64,000 nt of DNA from Variovorax gossypii (GTDB lineage Bacteria > Pseudomonadota > Gammaproteobacteria > Burkholderiales > Burkholderiaceae_C): contig NZ_RXOE01000007.1 of NCBI RefSeq assembly GCF_003965815.1, forward strand, positions 1 through 64,000, in the 5' to 3' direction. Below the pieces are notes generated by a model, which saw nothing but the letters and a program-made list of their open reading frames with translations, made no database searches and had not been told where the DNA came from. Within the stretch, counting starts at the first letter, position 1. Each line of letters opens with the position of its first letter. A program made the position numbers and the translations under genes. Positions 23,237 to 30,759 of this stretch are shown piece after piece.

Positions 23237-24043
23237 TCAGGCCGAAGCCATCAGCGCGTCGTCGAAGATCGCGACCGCGCGGGTCCAGCCGGCCGACGCG
23301 CCGCGGATCTTGTGCGGGAAGCAGCTGATGTAGAAGCCCGTGGGCGGCAGCGCCTCCAGGTTGTGCAGCTTCTCGATATGGCAGTAGCCGATGTCGCGGC
23401 CGGCCTTGTGGCCTTCCCAGATCAGCGAGGCGTCGTGCGTCTCGCCGTACTTCTTGGCGGTGTGCACGAAGGGCGCGTCCCAGCTCCACGCGTCGGTGCC
23501 GGTGAGGCGCACGCCGCGCTCCAGCAGGTACATCGTCGCCTCGTAGCCCATGCCGGCACCGGCGGACACGTAGTCGGGATGGCCGTAGCGCGAGCCGGCG
23601 CGCGTGTTGACCACCACGATCTCCAGCGGGCTCAGCGTGTGGCCGATGCGCTTGAGTTCGGCCTCGACATCGTCGGCGGTGACCACGTACCCGTCCGTGA
23701 AGTGGCGGAAGTCGAGTTTCACGCCGGGCTGGAAGCACCATTCGAGCGGCACGTCGTGGATGGCGATCGCGGGCTTCTTCTCACCCAGCGCCTTGTCCAT
23801 GGTCGAGTGGAAGTGATAGGGCGCGTCGAGGTGCGTGCCGTTGTGCGTCGACAGCTGCACCAGCTCCACCGCCCAGCCTTCGCCGTCGGGCAGGTCTTCC
23901 TTCTTCAGGCCGGGGAAGAAGGGTTCGATCTGCTCGTAGGTCTGCTCGTGCGTGAAGTACTGGATCTTCGGCGCGAAGGCCGGCGGGTCGGAGAGCACAT
24001 CGTTCTCGAGAAAGATCGATAGGTCGACGAATTTGCGTGGCAT
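23237..24043 (-). CDS. Cyclase-family metal-dependent hydrolase
   Basis: 268-residue protein of the cyclase / kynurenine-formamidase-like family. The family signature HNGTHLDAPYHF (about residues 67-78) supplies His, His and Asp metal ligands, and further conserved parts are VVVNTRAGSRYGHPDY and GTDAWSWDAPF. Members hydrolyse N-formyl amides, cyclic imides or cyclic diketones. The gene is between the ABC-transporter permeases and fahA in one operon, so it probably opens a ring or removes a blocking group to give a diketo acid for the fumarylacetoacetase. The substrate is unknown. Confidence 0.85.
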   Translation of the reverse strand: MPRKFVDLSIFLENDVLSDPPAFAPKIQYFTHEQTYEQIEPFFPGLKKEDLPDGEGWAVELVQLSTHNGTHLDAPYHFHSTMDKALGEKKPAIAIHDVPLEWCFQPGVKLDFRHFTDGYVVTADDVEAELKRIGHTLSPLEIVVVNTRAGSRYGHPDYVSAGAGMGYEATMYLLERGVRLTGTDAWSWDAPFVHTAKKYGETHDASLIWEGHKAGRDIGYCHIEKLHNLEALPPTGFYISCFPHKIRGASAGWTRAVAIFDDALMASA

Positions 24044-24097
24044 GAAGAGGCTCCTTGTGGGGTGTACGTGTTGGAGGAGGGCAGGAAGACGAAGGAA

Positions 24098-24886
24098 TCA
24101 GGGGCGCTGCCAGCGCAGCAGGCGTTGTTCGGCGAAGGCCAGCAATGCATTGCTCACGAAGCCGATGAGCCCCAGCAGCACGATGCCGGCGAACAGGTCG
24201 CTCGCGCGGAAGGCGCGCGCGGCCAGCAGGATGGCCTGGCCCAGGCCGCTTTGCGAGGCGATCATCTCGCCCACCACCGCGACGATGAGCGCGATGGTCA
24301 GCGCGAGCCGCATGCCGGCCAGGATGTCGGGCATCGCGTTGGGTAGTCCCATCTTCCAGATGTATGCGGCGCGCGACATCTGCAGGCAGCGCGCCACTTC
24401 CGACAGGCGCGGCTCCACGGCAGCGAAGCCGTGCACCGTTGCCAGCAGCACCGGCCACATCGCGCCGAACGCGACCACGAAGAGCACCATGCCGGGGCTC
24501 AGCCCGAAGATGGAGATGGCCAGCGGCAGCAGTGCCGAGGCGGGCAGGGGGCGGATGAATTCGAGCGTGGGCTGCACCCATGCGCGCACCTGGGGCGACA
24601 CGCCGATGGCCGCGCCCAGCAGCACGCCGAAGAGCGAGGCGAGCAGCCAGCCTTCGACCATGCGGCCCACGGTGGCGCGCGTGAATGCCAGCAGCTCGCC
24701 GTTGCCGTCGCCGCCCGCAAGATTCAGCCCCTCGAGCAGGCTGGCGAAAGTGGCCTGCGGCGTCGGCAGGAACACGCGGCTGACCCAGCCCGCGTTGCTC
24801 GCCACCCACCACAGCGCGACGAGCGCCAGCAGCACGCCCAGCGACCCGAGCCGGTAAACGCCGACGCGGTTGTCGTTTCCGTTCAT
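24098..24886 (-). CDS. ABC transporter permease (SsuC/TauC/NitT family), second
   Basis: 262-residue inner-membrane permease with about six hydrophobic segments and the EAA-loop-like stretch AAYIWKMGLPNAMPDILAGMRLALTIAL. The NitT/TauT family imports sulfonates, taurine, nitrate, pyrimidine precursors or aromatic acids. Its start overlaps the stop of the preceding permease by 4 bases, suggesting a heterodimeric channel. The substrate is not readable from sequence. Confidence 0.87.
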   Translation of the reverse strand: MNGNDNRVGVYRLGSLGVLLALVALWWVASNAGWVSRVFLPTPQATFASLLEGLNLAGGDGNGELLAFTRATVGRMVEGWLLASLFGVLLGAAIGVSPQVRAWVQPTLEFIRPLPASALLPLAISIFGLSPGMVLFVVAFGAMWPVLLATVHGFAAVEPRLSEVARCLQMSRAAYIWKMGLPNAMPDILAGMRLALTIALIVAVVGEMIASQSGLGQAILLAARAFRASDLFAGIVLLGLIGFVSNALLAFAEQRLLRWQRP

Positions 24887-25653
24887 GCCTGGACCCCCAT
24901 GCGCCGCGACACCGCGCGCTGCAGCACCAGCATGCCCGCGTTGACCGCGAAGCCCACCACGCCGATCCAGCCCAGCCAGGCCAGCATCAGCGCCGGATCG
25001 AAGCTCTGCTGCGCGATCATCATCGCGTAGCCCATGCCGTTGGGATTGGCCGCGATCTCCACCGTCACGGCCACCACCAGCGCCACGGCAACGCCTAGCC
25101 GCAACGCGACGAACAGGCGCGGCACGATGGCCGGCAGCACGATCTTGAAGGCACGCTCGCGCGCCGAAAGCCCCAGCACGCGGCTCACTTCGAGCAACCG
25201 GGGCTCGACCTGCTGCACCGCCGCCTGCACCAGCACCAGCAGCGGCCAGAAGGTCGCGAAGGCGACGATGGCCAGCTCCATGCGCACGCCGAAGCCGAAG
25301 CCCAGCATCGCGAGCGGAATCAGCGCCACGGAAGGCACGGGCCGCAGCACCTCGATGGAGACCGACCCGAGCTGCGCCGCGCGGCGCGAGAGCCCGAGCA
25401 CCACGCCCAATGCGATGCCGAGCACCGCACCCAGCAGCAGGCCTAGCGCCGCAGTGCCGAGCGTGAAGCCGGTGGCCTGCCAGAGCGAGCCGTCGAGCGC
25501 GGCACCCACGAAGGCCTTGGCGGCGGCGCTCGGCGGCGCGAGCGCATCGCTGCCCAGCGCGGCCGCGCGCCGTGCGTACCACTCGAAGGCGCCGATCAGC
25601 ACGACGGGAAACACCCATGGCCGCAGCCAGCGGAAGAGGCGGTTCTCAGTCAT
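24883..25653 (-). CDS. ABC transporter permease (SsuC/TauC/NitT family), first
   Basis: 256-residue permease related to the next gene, with about six hydrophobic segments and the EAA-like loop ERAFKIVLPAIVPRLFVALRLGVAVALV. It overlaps the ATPase gene by 8 bases and the second permease gene by 4. Part of the TetR-controlled operon that ends with a cyclase-family hydrolase and fahA. Confidence 0.87.
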   Translation of the reverse strand: MTENRLFRWLRPWVFPVVLIGAFEWYARRAAALGSDALAPPSAAAKAFVGAALDGSLWQATGFTLGTAALGLLLGAVLGIALGVVLGLSRRAAQLGSVSIEVLRPVPSVALIPLAMLGFGFGVRMELAIVAFATFWPLLVLVQAAVQQVEPRLLEVSRVLGLSARERAFKIVLPAIVPRLFVALRLGVAVALVVAVTVEIAANPNGMGYAMMIAQQSFDPALMLAWLGWIGVVGFAVNAGMLVLQRAVSRRMGVQA

Positions 25654-26425
25654 GGCCCTGCTCGATGAAGGCGAACAGCTCGCGCCGCAGATGCAGGTAT
25701 TCCGGATGCTCCTTGGTCGAGAGCTGGTCGCGCGGGCGCGGGATCTTCACGTCGATCATCCGCGCAAGGCTGGGCCGCCCGGGCCCCGGATTGGCCTGCA
25801 GCGCGATCACGCGGTCGCCGAGGTAGATGGCCTCTTCCAGGTCGTGCGTGACGAAGAGCACCGTGAGCCCGTCCTCGCGCACCAGCCGCGCGAGCTCGTC
25901 CTGCAGGCTCTGTCGCGTGAGCGCGTCCAGCGCGCCGAAGGGCTCGTCCATCATCATCAGCTCGGGCTTCTGCGCGAGGCAACGGGCGATCTGCGCGCGC
26001 TGCTGCATGCCGCCGGAGAGCTGCACCGGAAACTTGTGCGCGTGCTTCGCGAGCCCGACCTTGCCGAGCACGTCGGCGATACGCGGTGCGCGCTCGGCTG
26101 CGGGAACGCCGGCCGCTTCGAGCGCCAGGCTCACGTTGCCTTCCACCGTGCGCCAGGGCAGCAGGGCGCGGCCGTAGTCCTGGAACACGAAAGCCACCTC
26201 GCGTGAAGGCTCGGTCATCTTCACGCCGTTGCGCCGCACCTCGCCCGCGCTGGCCGTGACCAGCCCGCTGGCCGCGCGCAGCAGCGTGGTCTTGCCGCAG
26301 CCGCTGGGGCCGACGATGCAGACGAACTCGCCGCGCGCCACGTCGAACGAAGTGGGCGAGAGGATCTCGCGCCCGCCGAGGCGGATGGTCACGCCGTCGA
26401 AGCGCAGGAAGGGAGTGGCTTGCAT
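25646..26425 (-). CDS. ABC transporter ATP-binding protein (SsuB/TauB-like)
   Basis: Nucleotide-binding subunit, 259 residues from the ATG at 26425. Walker A is GPSGCGKTT, the Q-loop lies in VFQDYGRALLPW, the signature is LSGGMQQRAQIARCL, Walker B is LMMMDEPFGALD and the switch His is in FVTHDLEEAIYL. The ATG has no clear ribosome-binding site. A GTG at 26503 overlapping the stop of the solute-binding-protein gene (GTGA) would add 26 residues and allow coupled translation, so either start is possible. It drives import through the two permeases. Confidence 0.88.
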   Translation of the reverse strand: MQATPFLRFDGVTIRLGGREILSPTSFDVARGEFVCIVGPSGCGKTTLLRAASGLVTASAGEVRRNGVKMTEPSREVAFVFQDYGRALLPWRTVEGNVSLALEAAGVPAAERAPRIADVLGKVGLAKHAHKFPVQLSGGMQQRAQIARCLAQKPELMMMDEPFGALDALTRQSLQDELARLVREDGLTVLFVTHDLEEAIYLGDRVIALQANPGPGRPSLARMIDVKIPRPRDQLSTKEHPEYLHLRRELFAFIEQGHD

Positions 26426-26499
26426 GGCGGAGCCGGCTGGCGGGTGGAAGGCGCCCGCCGGCAGTGCGGCGCGCGTGGTGACGGGAGAAGGTGCGGCGA

Positions 26500-27444
26500 T
26501 CACTTGGCCACCAGCTTCGCCACGTCGATGTTCGTCTTGAGCATTTCCTGCTCCTTCATCAGCCCGGTCCAGTAGGCGAGCTGCTTCTCCGTCACCACGG
26601 GGCCGGGCGGCGAGACCTGCACCTTGGCCAGCACGTCGGGCGGAAGCTTGATGTACTTGCCGATCGATGCGCGCACCTTCGCGTCGTTCTTCGGCTGCTG
26701 CATGAACGATGCGGCCTCGACCAATGCCTCGCGGAATGCGCGCGCCGCCGCCGGGTTCTTCGCCACCCACTCGCGCTTGGCCGCGTGCACGATGGTCTGG
26801 TTGTTCTCGGGCAGGAAGGTCGAGTAGTACGAGGCCACGTAGCCCGCGCCGCTCTCGGTGATGCGGCTCATGAACGGGTCGGCCGACACCACCGCGTCGA
26901 CCGACCCCCCGCGCAGCAGGTCGGCATGCTGCGGGAACGCGGCCTCGACGAAGTTGACCTTGCGGTAGTCCACACCGCTGTCCTTCAGCCAGGCGCGGAA
27001 GGTCACGTGCAGGAAGGCGCCCAGGCCCGGCACGCCGATCTTCTTGCCCACGCAGTCCTGCGCGCTCTTGATGCCAGAGCCCGCACGCGCCACCAGGCCG
27101 AAGCCGGTGATGGTCTTCGAAGTGAGGCCGCCGCCGGCCACCAGCACCAGGTCGAGTCCTCCGTCCACCGCCTGCAGGAACACCGAGGGCGTGGGGCCGC
27201 CGATCTGCAGCGAGTCGGACTGCAGCGCGGCCGGGATCGTCGAGTTCAGCGGAATGAACTTGAGCTCGACCTCGAGGCCGTGCTTCTTGAAGTAGCCCTC
27301 CTCGGCGGCCACGAACACCGATGCGAAGTCGGTCACGGCCGTGTAGCCGAACACGATCTTCGTGGCGGACTGTGCGCGCGAAGGCAGCGCGGCGGCAGCC
27401 GATGCCGCGGCGAGCGCCGACAGCAGGGTGCGTCGTTTCATCAT
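26500..27444 (-). CDS. ABC transporter substrate-binding protein (SsuA/TauA/NMT1-like)
   Basis: 314-residue periplasmic protein with a Tat-like signal (MMKRRTLLSALAAASAAAALPSRAQS begins with KRR but lacks the second Arg pair typical of strict Tat) and the NMT1/THI5-like fold: KIVFGYTAVTDFASVFVAAE, then FFKKHGLEVELKF-type and GGPTPSVFLQAVDGG. The start at 27444 follows AGGAG and overlaps the TetR stop (ATGA). It captures the operon's substrate, which is likely an aromatic or cyclic carboxylate given the downstream genes. Confidence 0.87.
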   Translation of the reverse strand: MMKRRTLLSALAAASAAAALPSRAQSATKIVFGYTAVTDFASVFVAAEEGYFKKHGLEVELKFIPLNSTIPAALQSDSLQIGGPTPSVFLQAVDGGLDLVLVAGGGLTSKTITGFGLVARAGSGIKSAQDCVGKKIGVPGLGAFLHVTFRAWLKDSGVDYRKVNFVEAAFPQHADLLRGGSVDAVVSADPFMSRITESGAGYVASYYSTFLPENNQTIVHAAKREWVAKNPAAARAFREALVEAASFMQQPKNDAKVRASIGKYIKLPPDVLAKVQVSPPGPVVTEKQLAYWTGLMKEQEMLKTNIDVAKLVAK

Positions 27445-28193
27445 GTCTTCTGTCTCCTGGGGGTGGTTTTCTTCTGCGTGGGGCGGGCGGTCTTCGGGCG
27501 CGGCAGCGCCGCGCGCAAGCCGCCGACGATGAAGTTCACGAGCATCGGCGCCACGGCGGGGTCGGCGCGCTTGTTCTCGCCGCGCGTGAGCCGTTCGATG
27601 CGGCTGTCGTTCAGGTGGTGCAGCAGCGCGCCCAGCGCGAACTGGTAGCCCCAGGCCGCCTGGCTGCGCGTGGCATGAGGCAGCGCGACGTGCAGCGCGT
27701 CGATGTAGGCCCCGGCCAGCGGATCGAAGTAGGCGCGCAGCACGCGGTCGGCTTCCTCGGTGGCGTGATAGAGCTCGCGCGCCACCAGCAACGCGTAGTA
27801 CTCGCCCTCGGAGCTCGCGCGCAGCGCCAGCACGGGCGCGGTGAAGGCTTCGATGATGCGCTGCAGCGTGCGCGGATCGTCGGGGTCGATGTTCACGGCG
27901 GCCAGGCCCGCGAGACGCGCATCGATCGAGTGCGACCAGTGCTCGAAGATCGCGTGGAAGAGCTCGTGCTTCTGGCCGTAGTAGTAGCCCACCAGCGCCA
28001 GCGGAACGCCGGCCTCCTCGGCGATCTGGCGGATCGTCACGACGTGGTAGCCGTGCTGCGAAAAAAGCTTCTCCGCCGCCAGCAGGATCGCCTGCTTGCG
28101 GTCGGGGCGCGCAGTCTCGATGGCGACTTCTGCCAGGGCCTGCGCCGGAGCGCGCGAGGCGCGGTGCCTTGCGGTGGGTGTGCGGGTACTCAT
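27441..28193 (-). CDS. TetR family transcriptional regulator
   Basis: 250 residues. An Ala/Arg-rich N-terminal tail of about 25 residues leads into the TetR DNA-binding domain (RKQAILLAAEKLFSQHGYHV, then IRQIAEEAGVPLALVGYYYGQKHELF). The C-terminal ligand domain resembles the CerR/YTH-type. The tail end is basic (RPKTARPTQKKTTPRRQKT). It is first in the operon and divergent from acetoacetyl-CoA synthetase, and a tandem operator lies in the gap at 28202-28240. The inducer is probably the transporter's substrate or its CoA derivative. Confidence 0.87.
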   Translation of the reverse strand: MSTRTPTARHRASRAPAQALAEVAIETARPDRKQAILLAAEKLFSQHGYHVVTIRQIAEEAGVPLALVGYYYGQKHELFHAIFEHWSHSIDARLAGLAAVNIDPDDPRTLQRIIEAFTAPVLALRASSEGEYYALLVARELYHATEEADRVLRAYFDPLAGAYIDALHVALPHATRSQAAWGYQFALGALLHHLNDSRIERLTRGENKRADPAVAPMLVNFIVGGLRAALPRPKTARPTQKKTTPRRQKT

Positions 28194-28201
28194 CGGGGCG
28201 T

Positions 28202-28240
28202 ATTGAACACTTGTACAAAAACATTGAACACGCGTACAAA
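28202..28240. promoter_or_regulatory. Tandem operator between tetR and aacS
   Basis: Two 18-bp direct repeats, ATTGAACACTTGTACAAA (28202-28219) and ATTGAACACGCGTACAAA (28223-28240), spaced by 21 bases (two helical turns). Each contains a GTAC core. This lies 9 bases upstream of the TetR start and is well placed to control both divergent units. Confidence 0.75.
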
Positions 28241-28293
28241 CCCTGAGGTCAACCCTCATTGAGCACGCTCGTTCGCAGCGCTAACCTCGTGCG

Positions 28294-30297
28294 ATGCCTG
28301 CTCCCAACATCCCCCAGATCCGCCTCTACCGAGAATGGCTGCGCGAGACGTGCGGCCTTTCCTTCGACAGCTACGACGCCCTGTGGCGCTGGTCCGTCAC
28401 CGAGCTCGACGCCTTCTGGCAGAGCATCTGGGACTACGCCCGCATCCAGTCGCCCACGCCGCATACCGCGGTGCTCGCCGAATCGCGCATGCCTGGCGCG
28501 CGCTGGTTCCCCGGCGCCCAGGTCAACTACGCGCGCGAGGTGCTGCGCCATGTCGACGCCGCGCACGCTGCAGGCATGCCCGCCATCGTGAGCGACAACG
28601 AACTGGGCCAGGTGCGCGAGATGTCGTGGCCCAAGATGCGCCGGCAGGTCGCGTCGGTGGCGCTCACGCTCAAGTCGCTCGGCGTGAAGCGCGGCGACCG
28701 CGTCGCGGCCTACATGCCCAACGTGCCCGAGACCATGGTGGCCTTTCTCGCATGCTCCAGCATCGGCGCGATCTGGAGCGTGTGCGCGCCCGACATGGGC
28801 ACGGCCGCCGTGGCCGACCGCTTCAGCCAGATCGAGCCCAAGGTGCTGATCGCCGTCGACGGCGTGCACTACGGTGGCAAGCCGCTCGACCGCAGCGCCG
28901 TGCTGCAGGAGCTGCGCGCGCAGCTGCCGAGCGTGCGCAAGCTGCTGCTCGTGAAGTCGCCGCATGCCGCCGGCGCGGTGCCGCACGACACCGACTGGAC
29001 GCAGGCCATCGGCCGCGACGACGACGAGGTCGCCGCCTTCGAGCCCGAGTGGCTGCCCTTCGACCATCCGATCTGGATCGTCTATTCGAGCGGCACCACC
29101 GGCCTGCCCAAGCCCATCGTGCACGGGCAGGGCGGCATCATCCTCACCATGCATGCCTGCGGCCTGCACAACGACGTGGGCGCGAGCTACGGCACCAACA
29201 ACTTCGGCGAGCGCTACCACTGGTACAGCTCCACGGGCTGGGTGATGTGGAACTCGCAGCTCTCGGGCATGGCCTTCGGCGCCACCATCTGCATCTACGA
29301 CGGCAATCCGGCCGGCAGCAAGGAAAAGCCCGACTGGGGCGTGCTGTGGCGCTTCGTGGCGCGCCACGAGGTCACCTTCTTCGGCGCGGGCGCGGCCTAC
29401 TTCACCAACTGCATGAAGGCCGGCCTCGTCGCGAAGGAGTGCGGCGACCTCTCGCGCGTGCGCGCGCTGGGCAGCACCGGCTCGCCGCTGCCCGAGGAAG
29501 TGCAGCGCTGGGGCTCGAAGCAGATCCTCGACGCGGGCTCGAAGGAGGTGTGGTGGTGCAACATCTCCGGCGGCACCGACTTCTGCGGCGCCTTCGTCGG
29601 CGGCAACCGCGACCTGCCCGAAGTGCCCGGGCAGATGCAGTGCCGCGAGCTCGGCCACGCGGTCGAGGCCTGGAACGAACAGGGCCAGCCCGTCATCGGC
29701 GAAGTGGGCGAGCTGGTGTGCACCAAGGCCATTCCGTCGATGCCGCTGTACTTCTGGGGTGACGAGGGCAATGCGCGCTACCTCTCGAGCTACTTCGACA
29801 CCTACCCCGGCGTCTGGCGCCATGGCGACTGGATCAGGATCGGCGAGGACGGCGGCTGCATCATCTACGGCCGCAGCGACGCCACCATCAACCGCCAGGG
29901 CCTGCGCATGGGCACCAGCGAGATCTACAGCGCGGTCGAGGGCCTGCCCGAGGTGCTCGACTCCATGGTGGTCGACCTCGAATACCTGGGCCGCGAGAGC
30001 TACATGCCGCTGTTCGTGGTGCTTCGCCCCGGCGTGGCGCTCGACGATGCCATGCGCGCGAAGATCAACAACGCCATCAAGACATCGCTTTCTCCGCGCT
30101 TCGTGCCCAACGACATCTTCCAGGTGGCCGAGATACCGCGCACGCTGTCGGGCAAGAAGCAGGAACTGCCGATCAAGAAGCTGCTGCTGGGCCAGCCCAT
30201 CGAGAAGGTGGTCAACCGCGAGGCCATGGCCAACCCGGGAAGCCTTGACTGGTTCGTGGCTTTTGCCGCGCGGCGCGCGGAGGCCGCCTCCGCATAA
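28294..30297 (+). CDS. aacS: Acetoacetate-CoA ligase
   Basis: ATP-dependent activation of acetoacetate to acetoacetyl-CoA, 667 residues. It belongs to the acetyl-CoA synthetase branch of the ANL family: IVYSSGTTGLPKPIVHG is the A3 motif, GTDFCGAFVGGN and VWRHGDWIRIGEDG follow, and RTLSGKKQELPIKKLL near the C-terminus carries the catalytic Lys region. The size fits AacS. It is divergent from the TetR operon whose last enzyme, fumarylacetoacetase, produces acetoacetate, so the two probably form one catabolic regulon. The ATG 28294 gives the conserved N-terminus. Confidence 0.9.
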   Translation: MPAPNIPQIRLYREWLRETCGLSFDSYDALWRWSVTELDAFWQSIWDYARIQSPTPHTAVLAESRMPGARWFPGAQVNYAREVLRHVDAAHAAGMPAIVSDNELGQVREMSWPKMRRQVASVALTLKSLGVKRGDRVAAYMPNVPETMVAFLACSSIGAIWSVCAPDMGTAAVADRFSQIEPKVLIAVDGVHYGGKPLDRSAVLQELRAQLPSVRKLLLVKSPHAAGAVPHDTDWTQAIGRDDDEVAAFEPEWLPFDHPIWIVYSSGTTGLPKPIVHGQGGIILTMHACGLHNDVGASYGTNNFGERYHWYSSTGWVMWNSQLSGMAFGATICIYDGNPAGSKEKPDWGVLWRFVARHEVTFFGAGAAYFTNCMKAGLVAKECGDLSRVRALGSTGSPLPEEVQRWGSKQILDAGSKEVWWCNISGGTDFCGAFVGGNRDLPEVPGQMQCRELGHAVEAWNEQGQPVIGEVGELVCTKAIPSMPLYFWGDEGNARYLSSYFDTYPGVWRHGDWIRIGEDGGCIIYGRSDATINRQGLRMGTSEIYSAVEGLPEVLDSMVVDLEYLGRESYMPLFVVLRPGVALDDAMRAKINNAIKTSLSPRFVPNDIFQVAEIPRTLSGKKQELPIKKLLLGQPIEKVVNREAMANPGSLDWFVAFAARRAEAASA

Positions 30298-30305
30298 TGG
30301 GACGC

Positions 30306-30752
30306 ATGAAAAGACGAACCAGCCTCCTCATGTTCTCCGCCATCGCGGGCGCCTCGTTGCTGAGTGCCTGCGCCGTGCCTTCCTCGCCGTCGGCGGGCGG
30401 CAGCGCGGCGCAGCTGCGCGTGAGCGGCACCGTCACTTACCGCGAGCGCATCGCGCTCGACCCGGCGGCCGAGATCCAGGTGCAGCTTCTCGACGTGTCG
30501 CGCATGGACGCGCCGTCGGTGGTGCTCGCCGAACAGCGCATCAAGGCCAACGGCAAGCAGGTGCCCTTCGCCTACGAGCTGAAGGTCGACGCCGCGCGCA
30601 TCGATCCGCGCATGCGCTATGCCGTGTCGGCGCGCATCTCGCGCGGCGACCAGCTCCTGTTCATCAACGACACGCAGTACTCCGTGCTCACGCAGGGCGG
30701 CGGCACCAGCGCCGACCTCGTGCTGGTGCGCGTCACCCAGGCGCCGCGCTAG
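30306..30752 (+). CDS. YbaY-like lipoprotein
   Basis: 148 residues from the ATG at 30306; an ATG at 30297 overlapping the aacS stop is an alternative. A lipoprotein signal peptide ends with the lipobox LLSAC. The mature part is a YbaY-type (type III secretion pilotin-like) beta-domain: VSGTVTYRERIALDPAAEIQVQLLDVSR, then VPFAYELKVD and ISRGDQLLFINDT. It is probably an outer-membrane lipoprotein with an unknown role. It is next to aacS, but a functional link is not evident. Confidence 0.83.
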   Translation: MKRRTSLLMFSAIAGASLLSACAVPSSPSAGGSAAQLRVSGTVTYRERIALDPAAEIQVQLLDVSRMDAPSVVLAEQRIKANGKQVPFAYELKVDAARIDPRMRYAVSARISRGDQLLFINDTQYSVLTQGGGTSADLVLVRVTQAPR

Positions 30753-30759
30753 CCGCCGA

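Noticed and set aside
28294..30297. Acetyl-CoA synthetase instead of acetoacetyl-CoA synthetase
   Set aside because: N-terminal part, length and sequence pattern fit AacS, and the neighbouring FAH produces acetoacetate.
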